Shown here: piece by piece, positions 9,431 through 20,105 of the stretch | Position numbering within the stretch: position 1 is the first letter of the stretch | How the letters are laid out: each line of letters starts with the position of its first letter | Origin: Microbulbifer pacificus | GTDB taxonomy: Bacteria; Pseudomonadota; Gammaproteobacteria; Pseudomonadales; Cellvibrionaceae | Assembly: GCF_002959965.1 (NCBI RefSeq) | Contig: NZ_PREV01000027.1 | Span: 620,001 to 684,000 of the forward strand | Reading direction: 5' to 3' | DNA length: 64,000 bases | Program-made: the position numbers and the translations under genes | The notes under the pieces: generated by a model | What the model saw: only the letters and a program-made list of their open reading frames with translations | Databases searched by the model: none | Told to the model about the DNA's origin: nothing

Positions 9431-10710
9431 TGTCCAGTGAAATTCCCTCACCCAGTAACCATAAATCCGCCATCAGCCGCAGGGATGAATCACCGGGCGT
9501 TGCCGCAAATATTGCTCTTTTAGAAGCGGATTTTCACAATGCTGGTTCACATTACAGCCAGGAGTCCGACGAGGCGAAATTATCACATTCCGGTCGAGTG
9601 GTCTGGTTATTCTTTCTAATGTTGAGCTGTTTCATTGGCTGGTCCTACTTTGCCAATGTAGATGAGGTGTCCAAAGGAGAGGGAAAAGTTATTCCAACAT
9701 CCAGAGCGCAGGTAATACAGTCTCTGGAGGGGGGAATACTGGCCCGTCTTGACGTGAAGGAGGGAGACATCGTCGAGCAAGGGCAAATACTTGCGCAGCT
9801 GGATCCTACAAAAATTCGATCGAATGTCGAGGAAAGCGAGGCTAGATACCGCGCGGCGCTTGCTAGCGCCGCGCGTTTAAGCGCTGAAGTCAACGGTACA
9901 GATCTCGCATTTCCGGAGGCTCTGGCTGGGCATCCCGAACTTATTGCAAAAGAGAAGAAGCTCTATCAGACACGTCAGAGAAGTTTGCAAGATTCTCTAA
10001 GCAGCCTCCGCGAATCACGGGCACTAATTCAGAGTGAACTTTCTATCACCCGCGATCTGGTAAAATCTGGCGCGGCGAGCAATGTCGAAGTTCTTCGGTT
10101 AAGCCGACAGAAATCGGAGCTCGATCTTAAGATAAAAGATGTGCAGTCCGAATACATGGTGCGCGCTCGCGAGGAACTGGCGAGTGTTAGTGCAGAAGTG
10201 GATGCGCTTTCTTCCGTTATTGAAGGGCGATCGGATTCCCTCACCAGACTTACCCTGAAATCTCCGGTACGCGGAATCGTCAAGGATATTGAAGTTACTA
10301 CCATTGGAGGGGTGATACCACCTAATGGACGTCTGATGGAAATTGTTCCTCTCGACGACCGTCTTTTGATCGAGGCGAAAATTTCCCCAAGGGACATCGC
10401 CTTCATTCATCCGGGACAGGACGCCAAAGTAAAAATTACTGCATATGATTTCAGTGTATACGGTGGTCTTGATGGAAAGGTAACGACAATATCTCCCGAT
10501 ACAATCCAGGATGAAACCAAACCCGGTGAATATTACTACCACGTGCTGATACTTACGGATTCCGATGCTCTAATCAATCGCGCTGGTGTGGAATTTCCTA
10601 TTGTTCCGGGAATGGTGGCAACCGTAGATGTAAAAACTGGATCGAAGACGATATTTGATTACCTGGTCAAACCGTTTAACCAGGCGGGAGAAGCATTGCG
10701 CGAACGTTGA
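9430..10710 (+). CDS. HlyD-family membrane fusion protein (LapC type)
   Basis: A 426-residue periplasmic adaptor with one N-terminal transmembrane helix near residues 57-75 (VVWLFFLMLSCFIGWSYFA). It has a lipoyl/biotinyl-like half motif (VIQSLEGGILARLDVKEGD), a long coiled-coil hairpin (about 135-265), the second lipoyl half (LTLKSPVRGIVKDI) and a beta-barrel ending in the family C-terminal segment VPGMVATVDVKTG. It bridges the ABC exporter and the TolC-like pore. The ATG at 9430 overlaps the exporter stop by one base. It is followed 13 nt later by the transglutaminase-like gene, so the four genes from 5712 probably form one operon. Confidence 0.92.
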   Translation: MSSEIPSPSNHKSAISRRDESPGVAANIALLEADFHNAGSHYSQESDEAKLSHSGRVVWLFFLMLSCFIGWSYFANVDEVSKGEGKVIPTSRAQVIQSLEGGILARLDVKEGDIVEQGQILAQLDPTKIRSNVEESEARYRAALASAARLSAEVNGTDLAFPEALAGHPELIAKEKKLYQTRQRSLQDSLSSLRESRALIQSELSITRDLVKSGAASNVEVLRLSRQKSELDLKIKDVQSEYMVRAREELASVSAEVDALSSVIEGRSDSLTRLTLKSPVRGIVKDIEVTTIGGVIPPNGRLMEIVPLDDRLLIEAKISPRDIAFIHPGQDAKVKITAYDFSVYGGLDGKVTTISPDTIQDETKPGEYYYHVLILTDSDALINRAGVEFPIVPGMVATVDVKTGSKTIFDYLVKPFNQAGEALRER

Positions 10711-10723
10711 CCGACGGATATAT

Positions 10724-11641
10724 ATGATTCGCAATATTGGCATTTTACTTTTTGGTATTTTTCTGGCTGGAAATCTACCTGCAGAAACGGTTGGATCTGG
10801 TCAGAAAGTCACATTGATCGCCGAGATTCAGATTGTCAACAAGAGCAACCTCCCTATTTCGGGATATGTACATAGGATATCCATACCAGTTAATGGGCAT
10901 TGGCAACAGGAGCTTCTCCAGATCCGTCACGATCCTGTCAAAAGCGCCATACGAAAGCCATTCAAAGATACCGCTGGAGAATTTCTGGAGATAGTCTGGG
11001 ATATTCCCGCGAATGCACAATCTGTCAGAAAAGTCTATTTCGAACTGCTGTTGCGAGATTTCCATTATCCCTCTCAAACTACGGAATGGAGTGAGCATCT
11101 CCGGCAGTCTGAGCCCCAGGAAAGTTATTTACAGCCTGCAAAATATATAGAGGCAGATTCTGTTGAGATCAGACGTTTGGCTCAACAGATAGAGCGGAGT
11201 TACTCTTCATCGGAGGGCAGACTGCGTGCAGCATATTTATTGCCTCAGCAAATAATCCAGTATCGACCCCAACCTAACAGGGGAGCACTGTACGCTGTGT
11301 CGGTGCGCCAAGGAGATTGTACTGAGTTTTCGGCACTGTTCGTTGCCCTCGCCAGAGCTATGGGCTATCCAGCTCGGATGACTTCAGAGTTCCATTTCCG
11401 CGAACGGAGGTCATTCGATCGCCCCAATCACCACGCGGCTGAGGTGTACCTAAACGAGCGATGGATCCCCGTGGATCCAAACTTGGCTCTGGATCCGTCT
11501 TCCGGTTACGGTTTTGGTTATGGAGGCCGGACAAAAGTTGTTCTTAATCGTAACTCTGTTTGGGTATGGTCTAATCGGTGGCCGAAAGGGTTCAATAAAA
11601 AAAATCAGGTTGAAGTGGACGTTCAATGGCATATCGAGTGA
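10724..11641 (+). CDS. Secreted transglutaminase-like protein in the T1SS operon
   Basis: A 305-residue protein with a signal peptide (IRNIGILLFGIFLAGNLPA), so probably periplasmic. The C-terminal half is a transglutaminase-like (papain-fold) domain with an intact triad: Cys199 in GDCTEFSALFVALARAMG, His236/237 in NHHAAEVYL and Asp251 in WIPVDPN. The N-terminal half is probably beta-rich. The family includes amidases, peptidases and cross-linkers. It is distinct from the LapG cysteine protease, which is the usual processor of T1SS adhesins. Position immediately after the adaptor gene suggests action on the exported Asp-Ala protein (processing, release or cross-linking), but this is inference. 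Start ATG 10724 was chosen because it opens the signal peptide. Confidence 0.85.
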   Translation: MIRNIGILLFGIFLAGNLPAETVGSGQKVTLIAEIQIVNKSNLPISGYVHRISIPVNGHWQQELLQIRHDPVKSAIRKPFKDTAGEFLEIVWDIPANAQSVRKVYFELLLRDFHYPSQTTEWSEHLRQSEPQESYLQPAKYIEADSVEIRRLAQQIERSYSSSEGRLRAAYLLPQQIIQYRPQPNRGALYAVSVRQGDCTEFSALFVALARAMGYPARMTSEFHFRERRSFDRPNHHAAEVYLNERWIPVDPNLALDPSSGYGFGYGGRTKVVLNRNSVWVWSNRWPKGFNKKNQVEVDVQWHIE

Positions 11642-11702
11642 GATGATTTATGTGAAGTTCTGAAGTGCATGGTTTTGAGAAAATCGCCACTGTGTTTTCT
11701 GG

Positions 11703-14700
11703 TTACCCGTTAACCAGCTCCTTGTTCAAGAGATCTCGCAGCAGCTTGGGGATCTCTCCGAAATCCGAATCGCGTCTAGACCCTTTGACCAGAATAAGAT
11801 CACTGGCTTTTATTTCCAATGCGAATGATCGTGCGAGCTCGCTGGCACTTGAATAGTGCGGGCCAAGAATTTCCGCCGGTAACTCTGTTCTAAGGTGCTT
11901 CATCTCCTCCCCGTGGGTGATCACATAGGAAACGCCGCTTTCCATAAGTGGTCTGGCCAGGCTGCGATGCAACACGGACGCCTGTTCACCCAAGTGAACG
12001 ATACGCCCCAGTATCGCGATTTTTCTGTTGACTTCAGGCGGGGATGATTTTTCTAGTACTGAAAATGCATTTAACATCGAGGTCACTTCTGCATTCCAGC
12101 TGTCATCAATCATGGTCGCAAAACCGTTATTTACGGGAATTCGGGTCTGTTGGAGGTGACCATCGTCCGGCTGAAATGACTGAATCGACTGAATCGCCTC
12201 TTTCGCAGAATAGCCCATGGCGTAGGCGACGCTGATTGCGGCAACCGCGTTATATACCATTCCTGTGCTCGGGACGGGGATAGAAACGGTAAGGTGCTCA
12301 CCGTTTATCTGCAACGTAACGTGACTACCTTGGTTATTGCCGGTGATATGCAGGATACGAATGTCGGCCTGGGCACTCGCCCCGAATACAACGATTCTTT
12401 TTGCGTGCTTGCTGGCTTCTTGTCGAATGTAGTCGAAATGCGCGAGATGCTCGCCAATGACGGCAATTGAGCGTCCTGTAAGGCCTGTGAAGATCCGAGA
12501 CTTCCAGGTGGCGGTATCCATGGTGGTGCGAATACCCTGAGCGGTTTGAGAAACGCCGATTTCAGTGATAACCGCGACGGTGGGGTGTACTCGCTGGGTT
12601 ATCGGGCCGTCGCGCATCCAGAGTGCACTCTGTGCAATTTCCAGTAGTGCTGCCTGATAATTGTTGTTGAGGCTGGCCAATGTGGTCGGTACACCAACAC
12701 GGGAGTTGTAGTTTCCCAGACTCGTTAAGATGTTTCCCTTTTCCCTTAAAATCCCATTCAGCATCTTTAATGTCGACGATTTTCCGGCTGTACCAGTGAT
12801 TGCAACGACATCCTTGCGAAACCGATTTCTCGCGGAAAATCCCAATTCCACAACAGCGCGAATCGGATCCTGTACTAGTAATACTGGAAGGTGTCCTGGC
12901 AGATCTTTCACGGGCTTGGATACCATTACTCCAGCTATTTGTCGTCCGGTACCACTGCCAAATGTATCGACAATTTTTTTTAGCTGGCGGTGCAGGTCCC
13001 AGTCGGAGTAATGTTTCGGTGATCTGTTTTCATGAAAGGCGCGATCACGACTACTATGTGCGACGAATAGTGTCGGTGCCTGGGACTGGTGAATAAAGCT
13101 TTTTCCTGACACAACACTGGCAACATACCACCCTGGAGGTGGTGCTACGAGCCAGGTTCCTCCGGTAACATCTTCCAATTGCTGAGCATTCCAGGTTTGG
13201 CCTGGTATTTCTCTGTAGACCGATGCAGGAAACTCTGAGCGATATATGGGGCGGCTGTGGGAGATTGCCGTGCGTGGCTGGCTTATTTGTAGTGGAAGTA
13301 TTACAGGTACAACCCTGTCCGGTACGGGTATGGGTTTTATCTGGGTCTTTTCGCTGATGATTCCCACCTGTAACTGCAGAGGAATATTTTTCAGGTGTTT
13401 CGTAGCTGGTGGCCTCAGGCAGTAGTAGTCGCGATAAATGATACCGTGTTGCCAGCAGCTCGTTGGGACCTGCCAATCGCAGGGATCATGGTCCATCCCC
13501 TTTCCCCAGTAGGGTATTTCTGAATCATTAACAGGCACGGCGCGAATATTCAGGCGCAGATCCATGTCAATTGTCCCGGCGTATGATGGTGCAATTCGCC
13601 AGAATGTTTCGACATACAGCAACTGTCTGCGCTCGATCGCCTTTGGGTGATACTGGACTCCGATCAGTTGGAGCGGGCCGAAATCCATCGGTGGAATTTG
13701 TGCAGCTGATGGGACTTCAGCAACAGCCCAGCTCGGGTTGAGGGGGCGCTGTAAGCGATCCAGTAGGTCCATATTCACTGAAGGTTTCGCGGCTGGAGGG
13801 ACTCGCTGGTACTTTCTAACCGGTGGATTCAATGCTATTTTTCCGCTGCCGTCGCCAAGAATCTGTAACTTCGTTCCAAATACGGCACACAATTTTTCAA
13901 ACCGTCTGGTTACGCTATCTGCACTTTGACCGGATAACTGATGGCTGAAGCCGAACCCTACACCGATAGGGATAAATCGCACTTCCTCGACACCCCGGTA
14001 ACTCAAGGCCAGCTGGAAGATGCCGCCATCCTTTAGACTCCTTTGTACGGAGTCAAACAACAGATCTCCCGCATCGTGAATTATGGGGCGTCCCTGGTAA
14101 ATTTCGATACCTTGCAGTATGTGAGCGCTGGTTCCGAGAACCGCATCGGCACCAGCCTCAATAATCCGGTGCCCAACTGCAATTTCTGCACCACTGGGCT
14201 GTTCCTCCAGGTTGTCACCCCAGTGAACAGCCACAACCACTACATGAGCATATTTTCTCGCAGCGGCAATCCTGGGTTCCAGGACCTGTAACCACAGGTC
14301 TGGTTTCTGTATAGAAAGATGGGCGCATCCAGGTGTTCTTGGGCCCGCCGCAAAATGTTTTTGCGTAGCATCCAGAGAAAATATCGCGACGTTGAGCGCG
14401 CCGGCAGGACGGATCACTGGCTTCATAGCAGTGTCGAAGTCAAAGCCAGATCCTGTGTGACCAATCCCTACTGTATCCAGCCAGTATCCCTGCTCCAGAA
14501 GTGCTTGCTTGCCATAATCACCGCTGTGATTATTGGCTGTCGTCACTACATCAATACCGCTTTGATACAGCAGTTTGAGCATGCCAGGGCGCGCGCGATA
14601 GTAGTACGGGGCATGTTCGCCCTTGTCTGTACCCTGTTCGCCGGTGGTGGCAACAACGCACTCGAGGTTGACAACACTCAGATCTGCGTTATTCAGTGCC

Positions 14701-16520
14701 GGAATCTTTCCCAGGACTTCTTCTTCACCGAGTAAGGCCGTTCGGTAATGCTGGCGTCGCGCCAGATTGACATCGCCCCCCCAGGCGAGAATAGGTAGGG
14801 ATGACGTATTTGCTGGAGCAAGGTCAAGGTGTTGAGTGTCTTTCTGAAACTCCGGCGGGCAACCACCAAGAAGAAGATACTTCCGGAAGGCAACAAATCC
14901 GGAAAGATAATGTTCAACATCATCAATGCGAACGCGAAAAGCGTGGTGGCGAATAAAAAAACTTCCCGATATTTTGGCGGGGTTGGAGAAATACATGGCA
15001 TATTCCGGCCAGTAATATCCATTTAATAAATACATGGCCCGAGTATGGAGCGCCCGATAAAATTTGTGCAGGTCCAGTTGCCGGAGCAGATGTGCGTGTT
15101 CTTTATCGTGGCGCAGCCGCGTAACCATGCGTTCCGCGGCCATGATCAGTTCCAGTAGCGTGGGGAATGTAGTAATTCGTTCGATAATAAAATCCAGATG
15201 GCCGCTTACATTCTGGATACCAAACTGATAATAACGTGTTTCCGGACGATACAGCGTCAGCTCGTTGACACAGTAACTGAGCCAGTGATCGTGTGCCTGC
15301 CAGTGTTTGTTTGCAATGAAATATTCGAAGGCTTTTTCAACCAGGCTCAACCAGCGTTCATCTTTGGTATAACCGTACAGTCGCATCAGGCCGAACGCTG
15401 CTTCACCGTCGTAGTAGATGATGCGGAATTTCTCTTTCACGGTGAGTTCGGGATACTGCAACACATGCACAAACTTGCCACTGGTGTTGTCCTGCATAAA
15501 TTGTATGCCCAGTGCGAGCTCCTCAAGCAGTTGGCAGTATTCCTTGGTGCCGGTGAGTTCACTGTACTTTACCAATGCGAGGAGACACACCGCATTGCCA
15601 CCGAGCTTGATCTCTCCATTGCTTTCAACGAGAAAGGCGGCTTGCCGGCCCGAGGGAAGTTGAACTTTTTTTATCAGTTGCTCGGTGAGGTAGGCGAGCG
15701 CACGATCGATGGCGTGTTTGCTCTGTTCGTCACCGGTTACTTCCCAACCTTCCGTCAGGGCGTACGTCGAACTGGCGTGGCGCAGTGTATTGTATGTGCC
15801 GATGGGACGATCGAAGCAACAGTGCCAGCCGTACTCGAAGCGTCCGTTCTCAAGGACCTGGGAAGCAAGATACTGGCTGCTGGTGTTGATCAGATGATTA
15901 GTGGTGGCGTCGTCCAGTGTGTCGATAATGCGACGCCCGGCATTGCGACCCGGCCCATATAGCCGTTGAGGGGCAGTTTTGCGATCGAGGAATACCCCCT
16001 CGGTATGGAGTAGAGTGACCGGGCTGGTGTCGGCAAAGTCCAGTATCGTTTTACGGCCAAAGCGGCGGTCTGTATAAGCGCGGAAGTTACGCTTGTTGAC
16101 GACGACATGCTCAATCTTGTTGCCACCGTAGAGCATGGCGTTGCCGTTCAGTTCCTGCTCCAGAAATGCGATATTCCATGTGTCGTCCAGTGCCAGGCCA
16201 TAGCGGAAGTATCCGCGCTTGGTTTTCTCGAATCTCTGGTGCAACTGGCGCCAGTCCAGTGTTTCGCTTTTGGTGACCCAGTCGATGCGTAACCAGTGAC
16301 CCGCCATTTTCGCACTGGAAAGCAGTCTGCGCGCCTGCGTGGCCAGTTGTAACCACAGCGTATCGAGATCCATCCCGCGCCCGTGGCATACCCGTGCCCG
16401 CTGTATTCCGTCGCTTACCGAGAAGAAGAGTGTGTAGGGTGGTGTGAGTTCCGATAACTCCTGTTCTATCGTGAGGCGTGCGCGGGAGAGCAATTCAGAG
16501 AGGGCATTGGACGCAGCCAT
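11703..16520 (-). CDS. Tripartite fusion: alpha/alpha-barrel-like + CapA + MurF-like ligase
   Basis: An unusually large 1605-residue protein. Residues 1-200 are unrecognised. Residues about 205-560 are helical with repeated aromatic-rich hairpins, like AGE/epimerase or terpenoid-cyclase (alpha/alpha) barrels. Residues about 575-860 are a CapA/PgsA-type metallophosphatase-like domain (WGGDVNLARR, NLECVVATTG, TTANNHSGDYG, VVAVHWGDNLEE, IIHDAGDLLFD). Next is a beta-rich segment with a GMDHDPCDW motif. Residues about 1150-1605 are a Mur ligase: ATP loop GTAGKSST at 1243-1250, GNYNSRVGVPTTL, and the MurF-type DDSWNAEVTSM. Such ligases join amino acids through ATP-activated carboxylates; CapA proteins serve poly-gamma-glutamate synthesis or export. 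No signal peptide. It is convergent with the secretion operon. Function is probably anionic polypeptide or capsule assembly. Confidence 0.8.
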   Translation of the reverse strand: MAASNALSELLSRARLTIEQELSELTPPYTLFFSVSDGIQRARVCHGRGMDLDTLWLQLATQARRLLSSAKMAGHWLRIDWVTKSETLDWRQLHQRFEKTKRGYFRYGLALDDTWNIAFLEQELNGNAMLYGGNKIEHVVVNKRNFRAYTDRRFGRKTILDFADTSPVTLLHTEGVFLDRKTAPQRLYGPGRNAGRRIIDTLDDATTNHLINTSSQYLASQVLENGRFEYGWHCCFDRPIGTYNTLRHASSTYALTEGWEVTGDEQSKHAIDRALAYLTEQLIKKVQLPSGRQAAFLVESNGEIKLGGNAVCLLALVKYSELTGTKEYCQLLEELALGIQFMQDNTSGKFVHVLQYPELTVKEKFRIIYYDGEAAFGLMRLYGYTKDERWLSLVEKAFEYFIANKHWQAHDHWLSYCVNELTLYRPETRYYQFGIQNVSGHLDFIIERITTFPTLLELIMAAERMVTRLRHDKEHAHLLRQLDLHKFYRALHTRAMYLLNGYYWPEYAMYFSNPAKISGSFFIRHHAFRVRIDDVEHYLSGFVAFRKYLLLGGCPPEFQKDTQHLDLAPANTSSLPILAWGGDVNLARRQHYRTALLGEEEVLGKIPALNNADLSVVNLECVVATTGEQGTDKGEHAPYYYRARPGMLKLLYQSGIDVVTTANNHSGDYGKQALLEQGYWLDTVGIGHTGSGFDFDTAMKPVIRPAGALNVAIFSLDATQKHFAAGPRTPGCAHLSIQKPDLWLQVLEPRIAAARKYAHVVVVAVHWGDNLEEQPSGAEIAVGHRIIEAGADAVLGTSAHILQGIEIYQGRPIIHDAGDLLFDSVQRSLKDGGIFQLALSYRGVEEVRFIPIGVGFGFSHQLSGQSADSVTRRFEKLCAVFGTKLQILGDGSGKIALNPPVRKYQRVPPAAKPSVNMDLLDRLQRPLNPSWAVAEVPSAAQIPPMDFGPLQLIGVQYHPKAIERRQLLYVETFWRIAPSYAGTIDMDLRLNIRAVPVNDSEIPYWGKGMDHDPCDWQVPTSCWQHGIIYRDYYCLRPPATKHLKNIPLQLQVGIISEKTQIKPIPVPDRVVPVILPLQISQPRTAISHSRPIYRSEFPASVYREIPGQTWNAQQLEDVTGGTWLVAPPPGWYVASVVSGKSFIHQSQAPTLFVAHSSRDRAFHENRSPKHYSDWDLHRQLKKIVDTFGSGTGRQIAGVMVSKPVKDLPGHLPVLLVQDPIRAVVELGFSARNRFRKDVVAITGTAGKSSTLKMLNGILREKGNILTSLGNYNSRVGVPTTLASLNNNYQAALLEIAQSALWMRDGPITQRVHPTVAVITEIGVSQTAQGIRTTMDTATWKSRIFTGLTGRSIAVIGEHLAHFDYIRQEASKHAKRIVVFGASAQADIRILHITGNNQGSHVTLQINGEHLTVSIPVPSTGMVYNAVAAISVAYAMGYSAKEAIQSIQSFQPDDGHLQQTRIPVNNGFATMIDDSWNAEVTSMLNAFSVLEKSSPPEVNRKIAILGRIVHLGEQASVLHRSLARPLMESGVSYVITHGEEMKHLRTELPAEILGPHYSSASELARSFALEIKASDLILVKGSRRDSDFGEIPKLLRDLLNKELVNG

Positions 16521-16755
16521 GGCGCAGAAATTTCCTGTCGGTCGTTATTGTGACGGCGCAGGGAAGATGGGGTTTCTACGTTGTTACTCGGCGTTGGCGC
16601 GCGGTGAAAGGATCTTCCCTGGCAGATAAATCCGTATCACACAGTATAGGTCTGGGATGGGATTCTGCCGGGAGAGCTGTGGGAAAGGAGTGCGTCCGCT
16701 GATCGGGATTGCTGGCGGTCGATGGCGACCGCAGCAATCCGATGCGCGGTGGTGG

Positions 16756-18915
<2,160 letters not shown>

Positions 18916-19004
18916 TCTTTCCTCAAGGATAGCAAGCCCGGGAGAACGGCGACACTGACCAATCCGCTCGAATCTTCTGGCCGCGCCAGTCCCCCTTCTC
19001 TGAA

Positions 19005-19895
19005 CTACCGGAACAGGGCAATGACCTGCTCCCGCAGCCAGCGGTGTGCACCGTCCTCGTCCTGGCTGCGGTGCCACAACAGGTGCCAGTCCATCTGCGG
19101 AATCTGGAACGGCAGTTCGAAGCATCTGGCCGGGTATTGACGGGCGAGGCTGATGGGGACGGTAAGGGCCAGGTCGGTTTTCAACACCACAAGGGGTGCA
19201 ACCCGGTAGTGCTGCACCCGCAGTTTGATCTTGCGCCGCCTCCCCAGCTTGTTGAGCGCGATATCCGTGATCCCCGGGCCACTGCGCCGGCTGGATACAT
19301 GGATGTGTTCCAGCGCCAGATACTGTTCCAGGGTAAGGCTCGCCTCCCCGGCAAGGGGGTGGTCCGGTCGCAGCATGCACTGATAGCGGTCTGCTACCAG
19401 GCGCTGCTGATTCAGCTGGGTCGCGGAGACCATGGGAATATCGAGGGCGAAATCCAGGTTGTTGGCCGCCAATTCCCTGACCAGTTGCTCGCGCGGTACG
19501 TAATAGGATTCCACACTCACACCCGGCGCGACGCGCTGCAAATGCTCCAGCAGTGGCGGCAGCACCAGTGTTTCTGCCATGTCGTTCATGGACAGACGCA
19601 GGGTCTTCTGTGCAGTAGCCGGTTCGAACTGATGTTGCTCGGTCACGCTGCTGTCCAGCAACGCCAGCGCCTGCTGCACCCGCGGCATGATGCTTTCCGT
19701 CAGTGGCGTGGGGCTCATACCGTTCGGTGTACGTGTGAACAGTTGGTCGTTCAGGGCTCGCCGCAATCGCGCCAGCGCGTTGCTCACCGCGGGCTGAGTG
19801 ATATGCAGGCGCTCCGCCGCCCGGGTGAGGTTGCGCGTGGTGTAGATGGCATCCAGTACCGGGAACAGGTTCATGTCGATCTGTTGCAACTGCAT
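19005..19895 (-). CDS. LysR-family transcriptional regulator
   Basis: A 296-residue LysR regulator. The N-terminal winged helix-turn-helix is clear (NLTRAAERLHITQPAVSNALARLRR), followed by the linker helix and a substrate-binding domain (LRLSMNDMAETLVLPPLLEHL, FALDIPM, LALTVPISLARQY). The ATG at 19895 was chosen because it opens the conserved MQLQQIDMNLFPVLDAI start. The longer open frame to 19997 adds a segment unlike LysR N-termini. It is divergent from the fatty-acid gene run at 20106 and upstream of fadH, so it may regulate either. Effector unknown. Confidence 0.9.
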   Translation of the reverse strand: MQLQQIDMNLFPVLDAIYTTRNLTRAAERLHITQPAVSNALARLRRALNDQLFTRTPNGMSPTPLTESIMPRVQQALALLDSSVTEQHQFEPATAQKTLRLSMNDMAETLVLPPLLEHLQRVAPGVSVESYYVPREQLVRELAANNLDFALDIPMVSATQLNQQRLVADRYQCMLRPDHPLAGEASLTLEQYLALEHIHVSSRRSGPGITDIALNKLGRRRKIKLRVQHYRVAPLVVLKTDLALTVPISLARQYPARCFELPFQIPQMDWHLLWHRSQDEDGAHRWLREQVIALFR

Positions 19896-20105
19896 GGTCA
19901 GCGCTCTCCTCGAATCGCGGCCACCGAACCTTTCGCGTGACCAGCCATCACCACTGTGAATGTTTGAATATTTACATAATAAACTTTGATGATCCACGGG
20001 GAATCGCTAGCTTTATCTCCCAGTCCGGCGGTTGAGTGAATAACCCGGGACGTAATTCGAAACCTTCGATGCAATGTTTACTGGGCCAACCACGGGAGAG
20101 GAGCT

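Noticed and set aside
11703..16520. Two or three separate genes in place of one fusion
   Set aside because: The frame is uninterrupted for 1605 codons, and no internal start with a ribosome binding site or stop lies at the domain borders I examined.
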